Both the position numbers and the translations under genes were made by a program. Shown here piece after piece: positions 54,847-64,000 of a DNA stretch of 64,000 bases. The notes below the pieces were generated by a model. It saw nothing but the letters and a program-made list of their open reading frames with translations, was not told the DNA's origin and ran no database searches. Location: assembly GCF_051014445.1 (NCBI RefSeq), contig NC_135141.1:13020001-13084000 (forward strand). Reading direction: 5' to 3'. This stretch comes from Colletes latitarsis. Taxonomy: Eukaryota > Arthropoda > Insecta > Hymenoptera > Colletidae. Positions within the stretch are counted from its first letter, which is position 1. Each line of letters opens with the position of its first letter.

Positions 54847-54938
54847 ACTGAGGTAATCGGTAAAGGGAAGTGTTGGACATAATACACGAGAGTTTCTCCC
54901 GTGTACGGTTGTTTCGAAGTGTTTAACCTTCAACAGCC

Positions 54939-57900
54939 ATGTCCGTTACTAAAGATCCCAAGTGGTCTGACCTTGAGGCACACCTCGAGGATTTGACCAG
55001 AGGGATGGAACGGATAAACAGGGCATCCATCAACCTTAAAAAGATGGGTCGAGCTAAGTACACAGAAAAAATTCTGGAGGAAAGGCTCAATTATGTAAAC
55101 ACTCTGTGGCAACAGATGAACGATCAGTATAAGGTCGTGTGTAGTCTTCTCCCTCCTGGGGAACGACACTCTTACGAGCTGTTCCAACGGGATTTTATGG
55201 GGGAAACTGAAAACGAGTTTTTGGATTTTCAGGCTTATGTGTCTACGGAAATAACCCGTATCACGACTGGTCCAAGATCAGTAATGCCGGAAATCCAGCA
55301 ATCAATACCGATCGAACTCCCGAAGATGAGGTTGGAGAAATTCGACGGGGATTCTTCGAAATGGGAACATTTCGAAGATCTATTTACCGCCGGAGTAATC
55401 AACAACCCCACTTTAACGGATGTACAGAGGTTACAATACCGGAACACCTGTATAACCGGGAGAGCCGCAGCCGCTATCGCATCGCTTGCGATAACGGATA
55501 AAAATTTCTCAGTGGCGTGGACGACCCTGAAAACAGAATTCGGGCTCCCACGCTTGGTGCTGATCAAGATTCTTGATCAGATACTGAGACTATCAAAAAT
55601 CCGAAAAGGCGACCTGGCGAGTGTTCAGCAGGTCACCATTGGCTTTCGGCAAGCACTCGCTATACTTGCTAAAAAAGGAACTGTGGAAGAGCAGCTTAGC
55701 TGGCTGCTAACACACGTCGTAGCAAGTCAATTTGACACTACGTTGCAAGGGGAATGGGAACGATCCCTCAAGATGTCAACGGAATATCCGTTGATTGAGG
55801 AGATCCTGAGATTCCTTGACCAGGAAGCACGCGCTATGACCGTCATTGACGAACATAACCGCAAAACTGCCTCAAAAAAGGAACATAAGCCACGAGTACG
55901 GAGTCATAACGCCGTCGTGGGCTCCCCCCCTGCGCAGCGGAAGTGCATAATTTGCGGACAAACGCATGCACTGACCGAATGCGGTGCATTTAAGAGTTTT
56001 TCCACAAGAGTGCGATACCAGCTCATAAGGGACAGACAAGGGTGTATAATCTGTCTGGCCCTAGATCATGACGCAAAGGGTTGCCGGAGCCAACACGTTT
56101 GTTCGAGATGCAGTGGCAGGCATCATGCCCTGTTGCATTTCGAGCAATACGAAAGAGAGGCTCCTAGCCAAAAGCCGAAAACGAAATTTTCGAACGGCAA
56201 GCGTGAGGAGCGGCGGGATAACGCCCCTCCACCGCGCCGTACGGCTAAGGCGAGAGCCGCCGATACCTCGACGACGCAAGCAACGACGTCACGGGCTACT
56301 ACGTCACACTGTACTGCGAGTACAGACGTACCGAGGCCGGTGCTGTTAGCTACCGCGATCGTACGAGTGTACGGAGAAAACGGCGCGTCGCGTTTAACTC
56401 GCGCGCTGTTGGATCAAGGGTCCGAGACATCCTTCATCTCGGCGAGATTGAGGAATGACCTCAACCTCCCGAGGAGGAAAACCTCAGCCACGGTATCGGG
56501 CTTGGGGGGTGGTCGAACCCAACAAATTAAGTACAGTGTAGGGTTAAATCTGGGAGCGGCTAACGGGGTTACCCCGATGGTTTCGGCCAGAGCATACGTC
56601 GTGTCAAAAATCACGAACTATGCCTCGCCGTGTGTAAACGTGTTCAATGACGACGCGTTACGAAACCTTATGCTCGCAGACCCCGAACCCGCGTCCGGAC
56701 AAAACATTGAAGTTTTGATCGGCGCGGATCTGTACGCCCAAGTTATTCGATCGGGATTCCGACGAATAGCGCCCGAAGGGCCAATTGCACAAGAAACTGC
56801 ATTCGGCTGGATATTATCCGGACCAATAAATGCAGCAAGCAAGGCCCGGTGTCACGTGCGAACGTTGCATTGCAACGTACTTGAATCGCTGGATTACGCG
56901 ATTCGACGGTTCTGGGAAATTGAAGAAATTCCCTCGACCTCAGTGCTTACAAAAGCTGAGGAAGAGTGTGAAACTCATTTCCAAAAGACTGTCGCACGGG
57001 ATGCAACGGGACGGTTTATTGTCCGATTGCCGTTTAACCATCCGAAACCGGAAGAAGCGCTGGGAGATTCACTCCATATCGCTCTCTCCGCGCTGACCAG
57101 GATGAGAAGGAAATTGGACAAGGATCAGACCCTCGCACGAGAATATGAAGAATTTCTCGCGGAGTATGAGTCGTTGGAACACATGACTCGTATAGAGCCC
57201 TCTGAAAAATCCAGACTCTACATTCCGCATCGAGCGGTTATCCGAACGGAGAGTGCAACCACCAAACTGCGAGTCGTGTTTAACGCGACCAGCCGTACAG
57301 TGGGCGGACAATCCCTGAACGACATCCTACACGTAGGTCCGAAACTGCAGAACGACATCACGTCTGTTTTGACGAGATGGAGGCTGTACGAATACGTGCT
57401 GGTGGCCGATATCGAGAAAATGTTTCGGCAAATTCTCGTCGCCCCGCAGGATCGTCGTTTTCAGTGCATCTTATGGCGCACACCCGAAACCGAAGTGCTT
57501 AAAGCATTCGAGTTGAACACCGTTACGTACGGAACGGCGTGTGCACCGTATTTATCGATGCGTACTCTGCTCGAGTTGAAAAAACGGGACGGTGACAGAT
57601 TTCCTCTCGCCGCTCCGATACTCGAGAAAGATATATACGTTGATGACGTATTTATGGGGGCACCCGACACGTCCTTGTTGGAAAAAATTCGTATTCAAGT
57701 TTGCGAACTCTTACAGGGCGGCGGGTTTAAATTGAGAAAGTGGGCTGGTAACTCGCAGAAATTACTACGAAACATCCCACAAAGCTCTCACTCCCACGCT
57801 GTCGACCTCACCTTGTTCGATGATTCCGAACTCAAGGTGCTTGGATTGCGATGGATACCATCGGGAGATTATTTCTATTTCAACCTGCAACGGTTCCAAC

Positions 57901-60239
57901 CGGCTGCAGGCCCGATTACAAAGCGAACTTTGTTTTCTGAAATAGCCAAACTATACGATCCGCTCGGCTGGTTATCACCAGTCGTAATTCGCGCGAAGAT
58001 TTTGATGCAGTCCCAATGGCTGGAAAAAATCCAGTGGGACGATCATGTCTCCGCGAATACGCTAAAAACGTGGAACACGTTTTGCGAGGATTGGAGCAGT
58101 TTGGAAAAAGTAAAATTTCCCAGATGGATCCGTTACGGAGCAGATGCAGTTTCGGTGGAACTACACGGATTCTGCGATGCTTCACTCGGAGCGTACTCGG
58201 CCGTCACGTATTTACGCGTGACGACCATGACCGAGGAAATTTTCACAACCTTGATCATGGCAAAAACGAGGGTGGCTCCGATTAAAACGCAGTCAATTCC
58301 GATTCTCGAATTGAACGGAGCCGTACTGCTTACCGAGCTCGCAGTGCACGTGGAACGGTCATTGTCCATAAAAATTGACCGTATAATCTGTTGGTCAGAT
58401 TCCACCATTGCACTAGCTTGGTTGAAAAAACATGCTTCGACTTGGAAGGTTGTGATAGCCAACCGAGTCGCGAAAATCCAGACCATGCTTCCGAAAGCTG
58501 AATGGAGACATGTTCCCACCCGCTTCAATCCCGCGGATTTGAATTCGCGTGGTGTCGAAGCGGAGGAGCTCATTCAATCGAAGCTGTGGATTTCTGGTCC
58601 AGCATGGTTAAGACAACGAGAGGAAAATTGGCCGAAAACGCCTGATTCCATCGATACGACCGAGGGCAAGCGCATTCCGCACGCCCACGTTGCAACTCCA
58701 GACAAGGAATGGGAATTTGTATTCCGATTCTCAACCTGGAGTAAGCTACTTCGCGTGACTGCATATTGTCTCCGATTACGTAGACCGATGCAAGGTGAGC
58801 GAAGGTCGTTCGATGCCAACGTTGTCGAAGCATCAGAATTGAAGCTGGCCAAGGAAAGAATCGTCCGCTACATCCAGCGAACGCATTTTGCGGGCGAGTA
58901 CCAGTGTTTAAAAAAGCACAGGGAAATTCCCGCAAAATCTCCGTTAAAAAGTCTGAACCCTTTCCTCGACACGAATGACGTTTTGAGGGTCGGTGGACGA
59001 CTGGAGAATGCGACGCTGGCATGGGAAGCGAAGCACCCCATAATTCTGCCAAAACACCATGTGTCTACCATGATAATTCGGCAGTGCCACGTAAATACGT
59101 TGCACGGGGGCTTGCAGCTGACGATATCCATGGTAAAGCAACAATTTTGGATCCTCGGTTGCCGAACCACGGCTCGCAAGGTCATCCATCAATGTATGAA
59201 ATGCGTAAGATGGAGGGCACAAACCTCCACGCAAATCATGCAGGATTTGACCCCAGAACGCAGCCGTGCAGCAAGGGCTTTTTTAAACTGCGGAGTCGAT
59301 TATGCGGGACCGTATAAAGTCCGCGACTCCGCGGGCCGAGGAAAAACAGCTCATAAAGCGTATATCGCAGTTTTCGTCTGCTTCGCTACAAGGGCCATAC
59401 ATATTGAACTCGTCCATGATTACACGACGAGTGCATTTTTGGCTGCATTGGATCGGTTCATGGCCCGACGAGGAATCCCGTCTTGCATACGCAGTGACAA
59501 TGGGACAAACTTCGTCGGTGCAGATCGTGAATTGAGAAAACATTTCAATAAGGTGTGTAAAACGCCGGAAATGCAAAACCAATGCGGCGAAAAGGGCATT
59601 CGGTGGCAGTTTAACCCACCCAGTGCCCCCCATTTTGATGGGATGCAGGAAGCCGGAGTCAAATCTGTGAAGCATCATTTAAAGCGCATCATAGGAGAAT
59701 TCACTCCCACGAGCGAGGAATTACAGACGTTACTCTGTAAAATCGAAGCCAGTTTAAACTCGCGACCGATTGCCGCTCTGAGTGATAGCCCTGATGATTA
59801 TGCGCCGCTCACACCGGCACACTTCCTAATTGGAGGGCCCATGATGGCACCCCCAATGGAATCCGTGGAAAATGTTAATATTTCGCATCTGACAAGATGG
59901 AGAACTATGCAAAAATTCCACGAGCAGCTCTGGAGGCACCGGACAAGAGATTATCTCATGCACCTCCAGAACCGCTACAAATGGCAGACGGAAAATACAC
60001 GCCTAAAAAAGAATGATCTTGTTTTAGTGCAGAATCCTCTCCTCCCCCCGAATCAGTGGGAAATGGGAAGAATAGAGGAAGTATTTCCGGGAAAGGATGG
60101 GCATATACGTGTAGTTAAAGTACGCACAGCCAAATCCACATATACGCGACCAATTACGCGATTGTGTACGCTGCCTGTGGCTGAGTCTTTGTTTGAGTCA
60201 CCTTCGGCGACGGTTCCCGAAGCCGAGCAGGTGATCTAA
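54939..60239 (+). CDS. BEL-2 Gag-Pol polyprotein (1,766 aa)
   Basis: Single open frame beginning with ATG after CAACAGCC. Domains by rough residue: N-terminal helical Gag (1-120), DUF1759-like block LPKMRLEKFDGDSSKWEHF (about 127-145), three zinc clusters (335-400: CIICGQTHALTEC, CIICLALDHDAKGC, CSRCSGRHH), aspartic protease with Asp492 in LLDQGSETSFIS, RT from about 760 with Y900-V-D-D903, RNase H near 1076 (GFCDASLGAYSAV), integrase zinc motif (1372-1425) and catalytic Asp1454, Asp1520 and Glu1571, then a DUF5641-like tail near 1697-1750. Gag and Pol share one frame, as in many BEL/Pao elements, so Gag excess must be set after translation. All catalytic residues are present. Confidence 0.95.
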   Translation: MSVTKDPKWSDLEAHLEDLTRGMERINRASINLKKMGRAKYTEKILEERLNYVNTLWQQMNDQYKVVCSLLPPGERHSYELFQRDFMGETENEFLDFQAYVSTEITRITTGPRSVMPEIQQSIPIELPKMRLEKFDGDSSKWEHFEDLFTAGVINNPTLTDVQRLQYRNTCITGRAAAAIASLAITDKNFSVAWTTLKTEFGLPRLVLIKILDQILRLSKIRKGDLASVQQVTIGFRQALAILAKKGTVEEQLSWLLTHVVASQFDTTLQGEWERSLKMSTEYPLIEEILRFLDQEARAMTVIDEHNRKTASKKEHKPRVRSHNAVVGSPPAQRKCIICGQTHALTECGAFKSFSTRVRYQLIRDRQGCIICLALDHDAKGCRSQHVCSRCSGRHHALLHFEQYEREAPSQKPKTKFSNGKREERRDNAPPPRRTAKARAADTSTTQATTSRATTSHCTASTDVPRPVLLATAIVRVYGENGASRLTRALLDQGSETSFISARLRNDLNLPRRKTSATVSGLGGGRTQQIKYSVGLNLGAANGVTPMVSARAYVVSKITNYASPCVNVFNDDALRNLMLADPEPASGQNIEVLIGADLYAQVIRSGFRRIAPEGPIAQETAFGWILSGPINAASKARCHVRTLHCNVLESLDYAIRRFWEIEEIPSTSVLTKAEEECETHFQKTVARDATGRFIVRLPFNHPKPEEALGDSLHIALSALTRMRRKLDKDQTLAREYEEFLAEYESLEHMTRIEPSEKSRLYIPHRAVIRTESATTKLRVVFNATSRTVGGQSLNDILHVGPKLQNDITSVLTRWRLYEYVLVADIEKMFRQILVAPQDRRFQCILWRTPETEVLKAFELNTVTYGTACAPYLSMRTLLELKKRDGDRFPLAAPILEKDIYVDDVFMGAPDTSLLEKIRIQVCELLQGGGFKLRKWAGNSQKLLRNIPQSSHSHAVDLTLFDDSELKVLGLRWIPSGDYFYFNLQRFQPAAGPITKRTLFSEIAKLYDPLGWLSPVVIRAKILMQSQWLEKIQWDDHVSANTLKTWNTFCEDWSSLEKVKFPRWIRYGADAVSVELHGFCDASLGAYSAVTYLRVTTMTEEIFTTLIMAKTRVAPIKTQSIPILELNGAVLLTELAVHVERSLSIKIDRIICWSDSTIALAWLKKHASTWKVVIANRVAKIQTMLPKAEWRHVPTRFNPADLNSRGVEAEELIQSKLWISGPAWLRQREENWPKTPDSIDTTEGKRIPHAHVATPDKEWEFVFRFSTWSKLLRVTAYCLRLRRPMQGERRSFDANVVEASELKLAKERIVRYIQRTHFAGEYQCLKKHREIPAKSPLKSLNPFLDTNDVLRVGGRLENATLAWEAKHPIILPKHHVSTMIIRQCHVNTLHGGLQLTISMVKQQFWILGCRTTARKVIHQCMKCVRWRAQTSTQIMQDLTPERSRAARAFLNCGVDYAGPYKVRDSAGRGKTAHKAYIAVFVCFATRAIHIELVHDYTTSAFLAALDRFMARRGIPSCIRSDNGTNFVGADRELRKHFNKVCKTPEMQNQCGEKGIRWQFNPPSAPHFDGMQEAGVKSVKHHLKRIIGEFTPTSEELQTLLCKIEASLNSRPIAALSDSPDDYAPLTPAHFLIGGPMMAPPMESVENVNISHLTRWRTMQKFHEQLWRHRTRDYLMHLQNRYKWQTENTRLKKNDLVLVQNPLLPPNQWEMGRIEEVFPGKDGHIRVVKVRTAKSTYTRPITRLCTLPVAESLFESPSATVPEAEQVI

Positions 60240-60455
60240 ACAAAACCGTTCGAGTTCGAAAAGGCAAGGATTTTGGAAGGTGAGAACGGTTGATTCTCAC
60301 CGGCCACTTGTCTCCTGTACGAAATCGAAGAGTAGGGGGTAATATCCTCCAATCTCGTTAGCGCTAAGGGAAGGGGGCACTTCGCATACGCGAACGCCCT
60401 GAATCAAAATTTGAACGATTTCTCGCCAAATAGGATCAGTTATTAATTAGCTACC
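60240..60455 (+). other. BEL-2 pol to accessory ORF spacer
   Basis: 216 bp with no frame. The accessory ORF could be expressed by splicing, re-initiation or an internal promoter; the sequence does not settle which. Confidence 0.5.
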
Positions 60456-61112
60456 ATGGCGAGCGAGTCAGCAAATAGTTCCGCTAACAGCGTACCAGCC
60501 TCACCGGAAACCGCGATTTCGTCACCCGGCTTTGATATCGCGTTTGAACGGATACTGCAGTTGGGAGGTTTGGCCGAGGCTCCCTCGGAAAAACAAGAGG
60601 GGGTGGAGGAACCACCGAAACCCTCAACCAGCGAGGGAGTGACCCCCGCGCTGATATTCCCGGTGGGACGCCAAACGATATCGGTTCCGGCGCATATTCC
60701 GTATACGACGCGCCGATATAAATGCCCAGTTCCGGGTGGGCGCTACGTGCTGAAATGGGCCAAGGACGGAGAGTTGAGATCGTGCCTCTTCCGCGAGGAT
60801 GCAGCCCCCAAAGTGGAGGCCAACCAACCCGCCACCGCACAACAGCCACCCGCTTTACCGGCAGTCCCGCCGACCAAGAAGGGAGCCCGTAAGCGGAAGG
60901 CTAAGGCACCGGAAAACCAACCGGAACAACCAATGTGGAAAAAAGGGAAAACGGAGACAAGAAAGGAAAGACGGAGGAAACGGCCTGGCAACACTAGGCG
61001 GGGACCGCCTAACGACGACGCCTTGCCGAAGGCTGCCATTCAGGCTATACTAGCTTCCCTGCAGATGCTGCAGGGAAAGAACTCCGCCGGACCCTCCAAA
61101 AAATGTAAGTAA
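60456..61112 (+). CDS. BEL-2 accessory ORF downstream of pol (unknown function)
   Basis: 218 codons; the ATG has a good context (TACCATGG). It is not recognised as a known family. N-terminal part Ser/Pro/Glu-rich and acidic; core (about residues 70-112) with VPAHIPYTTRRYKC, PGGRYVLKWAKDGEL; C-terminal part strongly basic (KKGARKRKAKAP, KKGKTETRKERRRKR). BEL-1 has a homologue at 28211-28900 with about half the core residues identical and little similarity outside. No signal peptide, no membrane helix, no Cys pattern of an envelope. The basic tail may direct nuclear import or RNA binding. It could be a regulatory or capsid-associated protein; this is inference. Confidence 0.75.
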   Translation: MASESANSSANSVPASPETAISSPGFDIAFERILQLGGLAEAPSEKQEGVEEPPKPSTSEGVTPALIFPVGRQTISVPAHIPYTTRRYKCPVPGGRYVLKWAKDGELRSCLFREDAAPKVEANQPATAQQPPALPAVPPTKKGARKRKAKAPENQPEQPMWKKGKTETRKERRRKRPGNTRRGPPNDDALPKAAIQAILASLQMLQGKNSAGPSKKCK

Positions 61113-61190
61113 TTTACATATTTTCCTTACTGTCTATACGCCTACTCTCACTCGTGTCGCGGCCTTACGGTAAAATCGCTCCCTTATTTA

Positions 61191-61216
61191 TTGCACGGGC
61201 CGTGCAAGGGGGGCGG
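61191..61216 (+). promoter_or_regulatory. BEL-2 polypurine tract with adjoining palindrome
   Basis: TTGCACGGGCCGTGCAA (8-bp arms) overlaps AAGGGGGGCGG, two bases before the 3' LTR. Only the central base differs from BEL-1, whereas sequence just upstream is unrelated. Confidence 0.8.
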
Positions 61217-61218
61217 TA

Positions 61219-62864
61219 TGTTTAAAGATTGTATAATGCCGAGCGATTGTCCTCGGCCGCGATTACCGTTAATCCTGTTAACGTACAATTCGAAGGAGAT
61301 TATCTCTAATAGGATTTGTACAGCAAACAGTGATAGAAAAACGCGTGTATTGCTAGTTTTTCTGCCATCGGTAACGGCTCATTACCTTCGATTCGAGTGT
61401 GCCAACGGTGTTGATGACGTCAGTATCGTGAGAGAGTAGCGCGCAAATAATTAGACAAAGATAGACTGCCGAAAATTTAGACAGCGCCGCGGAACGATTA
61501 ATTAGAGTACCACGGCGACGTCTTCGGCTGTCAATCCGTACAGTCTCACAACGACTTCTGAAGAAGGCACATCGGCTCCCGATCGTGTCCGAACAGATTT
61601 CGAGCGAATCTCGAGAGTGAAATTCTCGAGATAAAGCTAGCAGACAATTAACCAATAAAGGGTGCAACGAGTCGATGTTCAGTCTGGTGCGGGTCCTCTG
61701 ATTGACCTCGCACAGCTGAGAATTCATTAAAACTCAAACTAGCACTCATTAATTTTAGTCTTTGCTTATCAAACGAGTCGACTCTCGATTCGAATAAAAG
61801 CATTCAGGAGTTTCGTTCGGGAAAGTCCCAAACAAGCTCAATTTCTATTTTCTGTCTAATTTGGAGGGCTCGAGAATACACCAATAAGGTACTCGACCCC
61901 CCTCGTACAGTATTATTTTGTCGTTTCAAGCGTATAAACGTTTGAAACACAGAGAAGTGGGCGAATACCGTTCAAACTTCTCTGTGATTGTCGTTCGGCT
62001 TAGGAGACACCGAAGGGAGGCACCTACGTGGTGAACCTCCAGGTGGGCTCACTGGAGTCAGGTCAGCGTCCACTTCGGACGCTTGACTTTCGGTCTTCGA
62101 TTCCTTCCCTCTACAGACCCCGCCGGTGTAACGCTTAGAGGAGCACCTGTGCGGAGAGGTCAAGGAGTCGCGGGTCAGGCCCCCACGTAGTTCAAATACT
62201 GTCACGAATCACATCGAGTGGTGCATTCGTGCAGTGAACCACGTGCTGTCGGGCTTCGCAGTACAATTCTCGACCAACAAGTCATCTGTTGGAACGTTAA
62301 AGAGAAGCCGCAGATCGACGGTCGTGCCGTTGTACTGCAGTGCGACTCGACGCACAGACTCCGTGGGCATACTCACGGGATCAGTGCATTTGGAGCCTTA
62401 CAACCTCCACTTGCATCCCCGTCCACTAGACAATCGACTCAGTTCGGCGTCGAGAGGAAATTTAATTCTTTTCACGCCAGATATTAATTACAGTCCACTT
62501 GCGAGCTCGTATATTACGAGCGAGCGAAATTCTCCGCTCCTATACATTCGAATATCGAAGCCAGGAGCGTGAGGACACACACGCGGCGAATATACGTGTA
62601 ACGTGTTTACGTGTCTAACACATTGCCGTGTTTTTCTGTTCACAGAATCTTGGCCTACCTCAACGTGCCGGTTTCGACCAGGAAATCGTTGGAAAGAATT
62701 TAATAAGAATTTTCGTTATTTCTGATTGTTTGTTTTATTTTTATTTTTATAATAAACAGTTTTTTTGAAAAAAAAGAAAATCTTAAATTCCCAACTCACT
62801 TCCCACAATAAAAATCCGATCCCTCTATCCGGACTTCGTCGTTAAAAGCATCAGCTTTTTAACA
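61219..62864 (+). repeat. BEL-2 3' LTR
   Basis: 1,646 bp, nearly identical to the 5' LTR. It is followed by ATAAT and the rest of the hairpin LTR. Confidence 0.93.
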
Positions 62865-63273
62865 ATAATCATTCTTTGATCGCGACATAAGATACACGAA
62901 ACAATTGTACTTTATTTGTTGATTTAAGAATATATCTACTTTTATTATCAAATCAGAGTTACCCAACTTCTTTAACCCACAATTATATAAAGCGATTATT
63001 ATTAGTTAAACGTTCCCATAATAATATAACCTTACCGCTCGGGTTATATTATATTTAATAATTCACAGTTACGAGTTCAATTAACACATCCCCAAATCCA
63101 AATACAACCTCCATCCCAGAGGCTCCCTGATTTCGCATCAGGTTCGTCCTCGCTATCAACTATCCTAGCGGCTCCCCGATTTCGCATCGGGTTCGTCCGT
63201 GTACCTAACTAACAAATTGATACCATATTCCATACTCTCTCTCGCACTCGCAGGCCACGCGCGCTGCACGGCC
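62865..63273 (+). mobile_element. Hairpin-rich LTR, copy 3, right part
   Basis: It continues copy 3 from the duplicated ATAAT. It holds two hairpin units (about 63120-63195) with pairing stems CCTGAT/ATCAGG and CCCGAT/ATCGGG. The end stops at CACGGCCC, about 12 bp short of the usual CGTAACA, where R1 copy M begins. Confidence 0.85.
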
Positions 63274-63274
63274 C

Positions 63275-63277
63275 TTT

Positions 63278-63311
<34 letters not shown>

Positions 63312-64000
63312 TCGTGGGGAAAATCTTCGACAGACTCCCTCCCACCTCCTTGGGGAGAGGTGGGAGGGGTGTGTGGGATTCCCCGCGCCCGTACAACGAC
63401 AGGCGCGGGACCTACCCACTAAAAACCCCACGGTGACCCTTCGGCACGCTTTGGGAGGATACCGGGAATCGCTCGAAGCATTGATCCGGTATCCTCCCCG
63501 TGCCCGCGCTTTCGCGCCCATCCCCCGGGGGGACAATCGGTCCCCCCAGTAGACACACTGCCTCATAGCGGCGGGACGGGGCCACTCCATCCCGCCGCTA
63601 TCCGTCCCGGGGCCGCGTTTAGTGGCGGCTGCGAGCCCCAACTCGCAACCGCCCGCGACCCCGTTTCCACCCCTCGGCGGCCGGGCGTTCATGGCCGCAC
63701 CAGACCGCCGAGTGTGCCTCCCCTTGCGTCGGACCGGTAGGGGGAGGCACTCCTACCCCCAACCGGTCCGACCCGGCGCCGCCTGGCGGGAGGAGGGTCC
63801 ACTCAGAACCCCCCTCCCAGCCTAGGTCATCCGCCACGCCGAGGCGGCCGCCCGCGACGCCTCGCGACCGGGCTCGCGCTCCCTCCCCGCGGCCTCCTTC
63901 TGCAACATTACGTTCTCGCAGAAGGAGGCCACGGCCCTCCACTTCTCCTCGCTGCCAAGCATGGCGCGCACCACGCCCGGCAGCGAGACATCCCGCCCGA
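63275..64000 (-). mobile_element. R1-clade LINE copy M, runs off the window
   Basis: A T tract (63275-63310, one C inside), a 3' UTR almost identical to copy I, including the stem-loop 63454-63497, then the ORF2 C-terminus from about 63830 (LLLRERNVAEGGRGEG region) to the window end. Relative to copy I about 46 bp are missing near 63872, between two short GCTCGCGCT-like repeats. It inserted in hairpin LTR copy 3. Confidence 0.85.

Larger units (their letters stand above)
53181..62864 (+). mobile_element. BEL/Pao retrotransposon BEL-2, full length and apparently intact
   Basis: 5' LTR 53181-54826, primer site 54830-54846, Gag-Pol 54939-60239, accessory ORF 60456-61112, palindrome and polypurine tract 61191-61216, 3' LTR 61219-62864. 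The 5-bp duplication ATAAT is at 53176-53180 and 62865-62869. The LTRs are both 1,646 bp; comparing by eye I see two differences (near 54232/62270 and 54632/62670). The long frame has no stop or frameshift. These points indicate a very recent insertion that may be able to move. Confidence 0.95.

Noticed and set aside
60456..61112. Envelope gene downstream of BEL pol
   Set aside because: No signal peptide, membrane helix, cleavage site or Cys pattern; the protein is hydrophilic and basic.
63120..63195. GGTTCGTCC after each hairpin resembles a tRNA B box (GGTTCGANNCC)
   Set aside because: The match is partial, no A box or cloverleaf fits at the right spacing, and the motif belongs to the repeat unit.

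Overview
The window looks like insect heterochromatin, most likely from a hymenopteran such as an ant. I recognise no ordinary host gene. Nearly everything is mobile-element sequence: R1-clade LINEs in at least three sub-families, BEL/Pao and Gypsy-type LTR retrotransposons, a piggyBac copy, a Transib-like DNA transposon, a small TIR element, and a satellite with a ~176-bp repeat. The insect call rests on the R1, BEL/Pao, piggyBac and Transib combination. The narrower hymenopteran call is an impression from element families and cannot be proved here.

Layout. 1-11166: a stack of R1-clade LINE copies inserted into each other (called A, B, C, D, E, F1, G here). Copy C carries a 1.8-kb Transib-like element, which itself carries a 379-bp TIR element. 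11167-12929: piggyBac, inserted at a TTAA inside another R1 copy (H, 12930-14795). 14882-19845: Gypsy-type element Gypsy-1, split by a BEL-type solo LTR (16705-18238). 19846-31041: BEL-1, a decayed BEL/Pao element with a truncated 3' LTR; that LTR contains a 1.26-kb hairpin-rich LTR (29444-30702). 31336-32708: antisense integrase fragment of a second Gypsy element. 32709-37637: two R1 copies head to head (I and J). 37638-41190: R1 copy K with a very long ORF1 and a complete 5' end. 41191-50230: satellite array, interrupted by a BEL solo LTR (42559-44193) and R1 copy F2 (44330-47930), the latter split by a second hairpin LTR. 50231-52870: BEL-type LTR fragments. 53181-62864: BEL-2, a full-length BEL/Pao element with a 1,766-codon open Gag-Pol frame, near-identical 1,646-bp LTRs and an intact target-site duplication, sitting inside a third hairpin LTR. 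63275-64000: R1 copy M, running off the window.

How the parts work. BEL-2 is the only element here that looks able to move. It has LTRs, a tRNA-Tyr-type primer site, Gag with zinc knuckles, protease, RT, RNase H, integrase, a polypurine tract, and a second basic ORF (60456-61112) after pol. BEL-1 has a homologue of that ORF in the same place (28211-28900). The R1 copies are mostly 5'-truncated and carry stops, but their 3' UTRs keep a common set of stem-loops. Many boundaries are exact because target-site duplications (4, 5, 12 and 14 bp, TA, TTAA, CGGCG) can be read directly, so the insertion order can be reconstructed.
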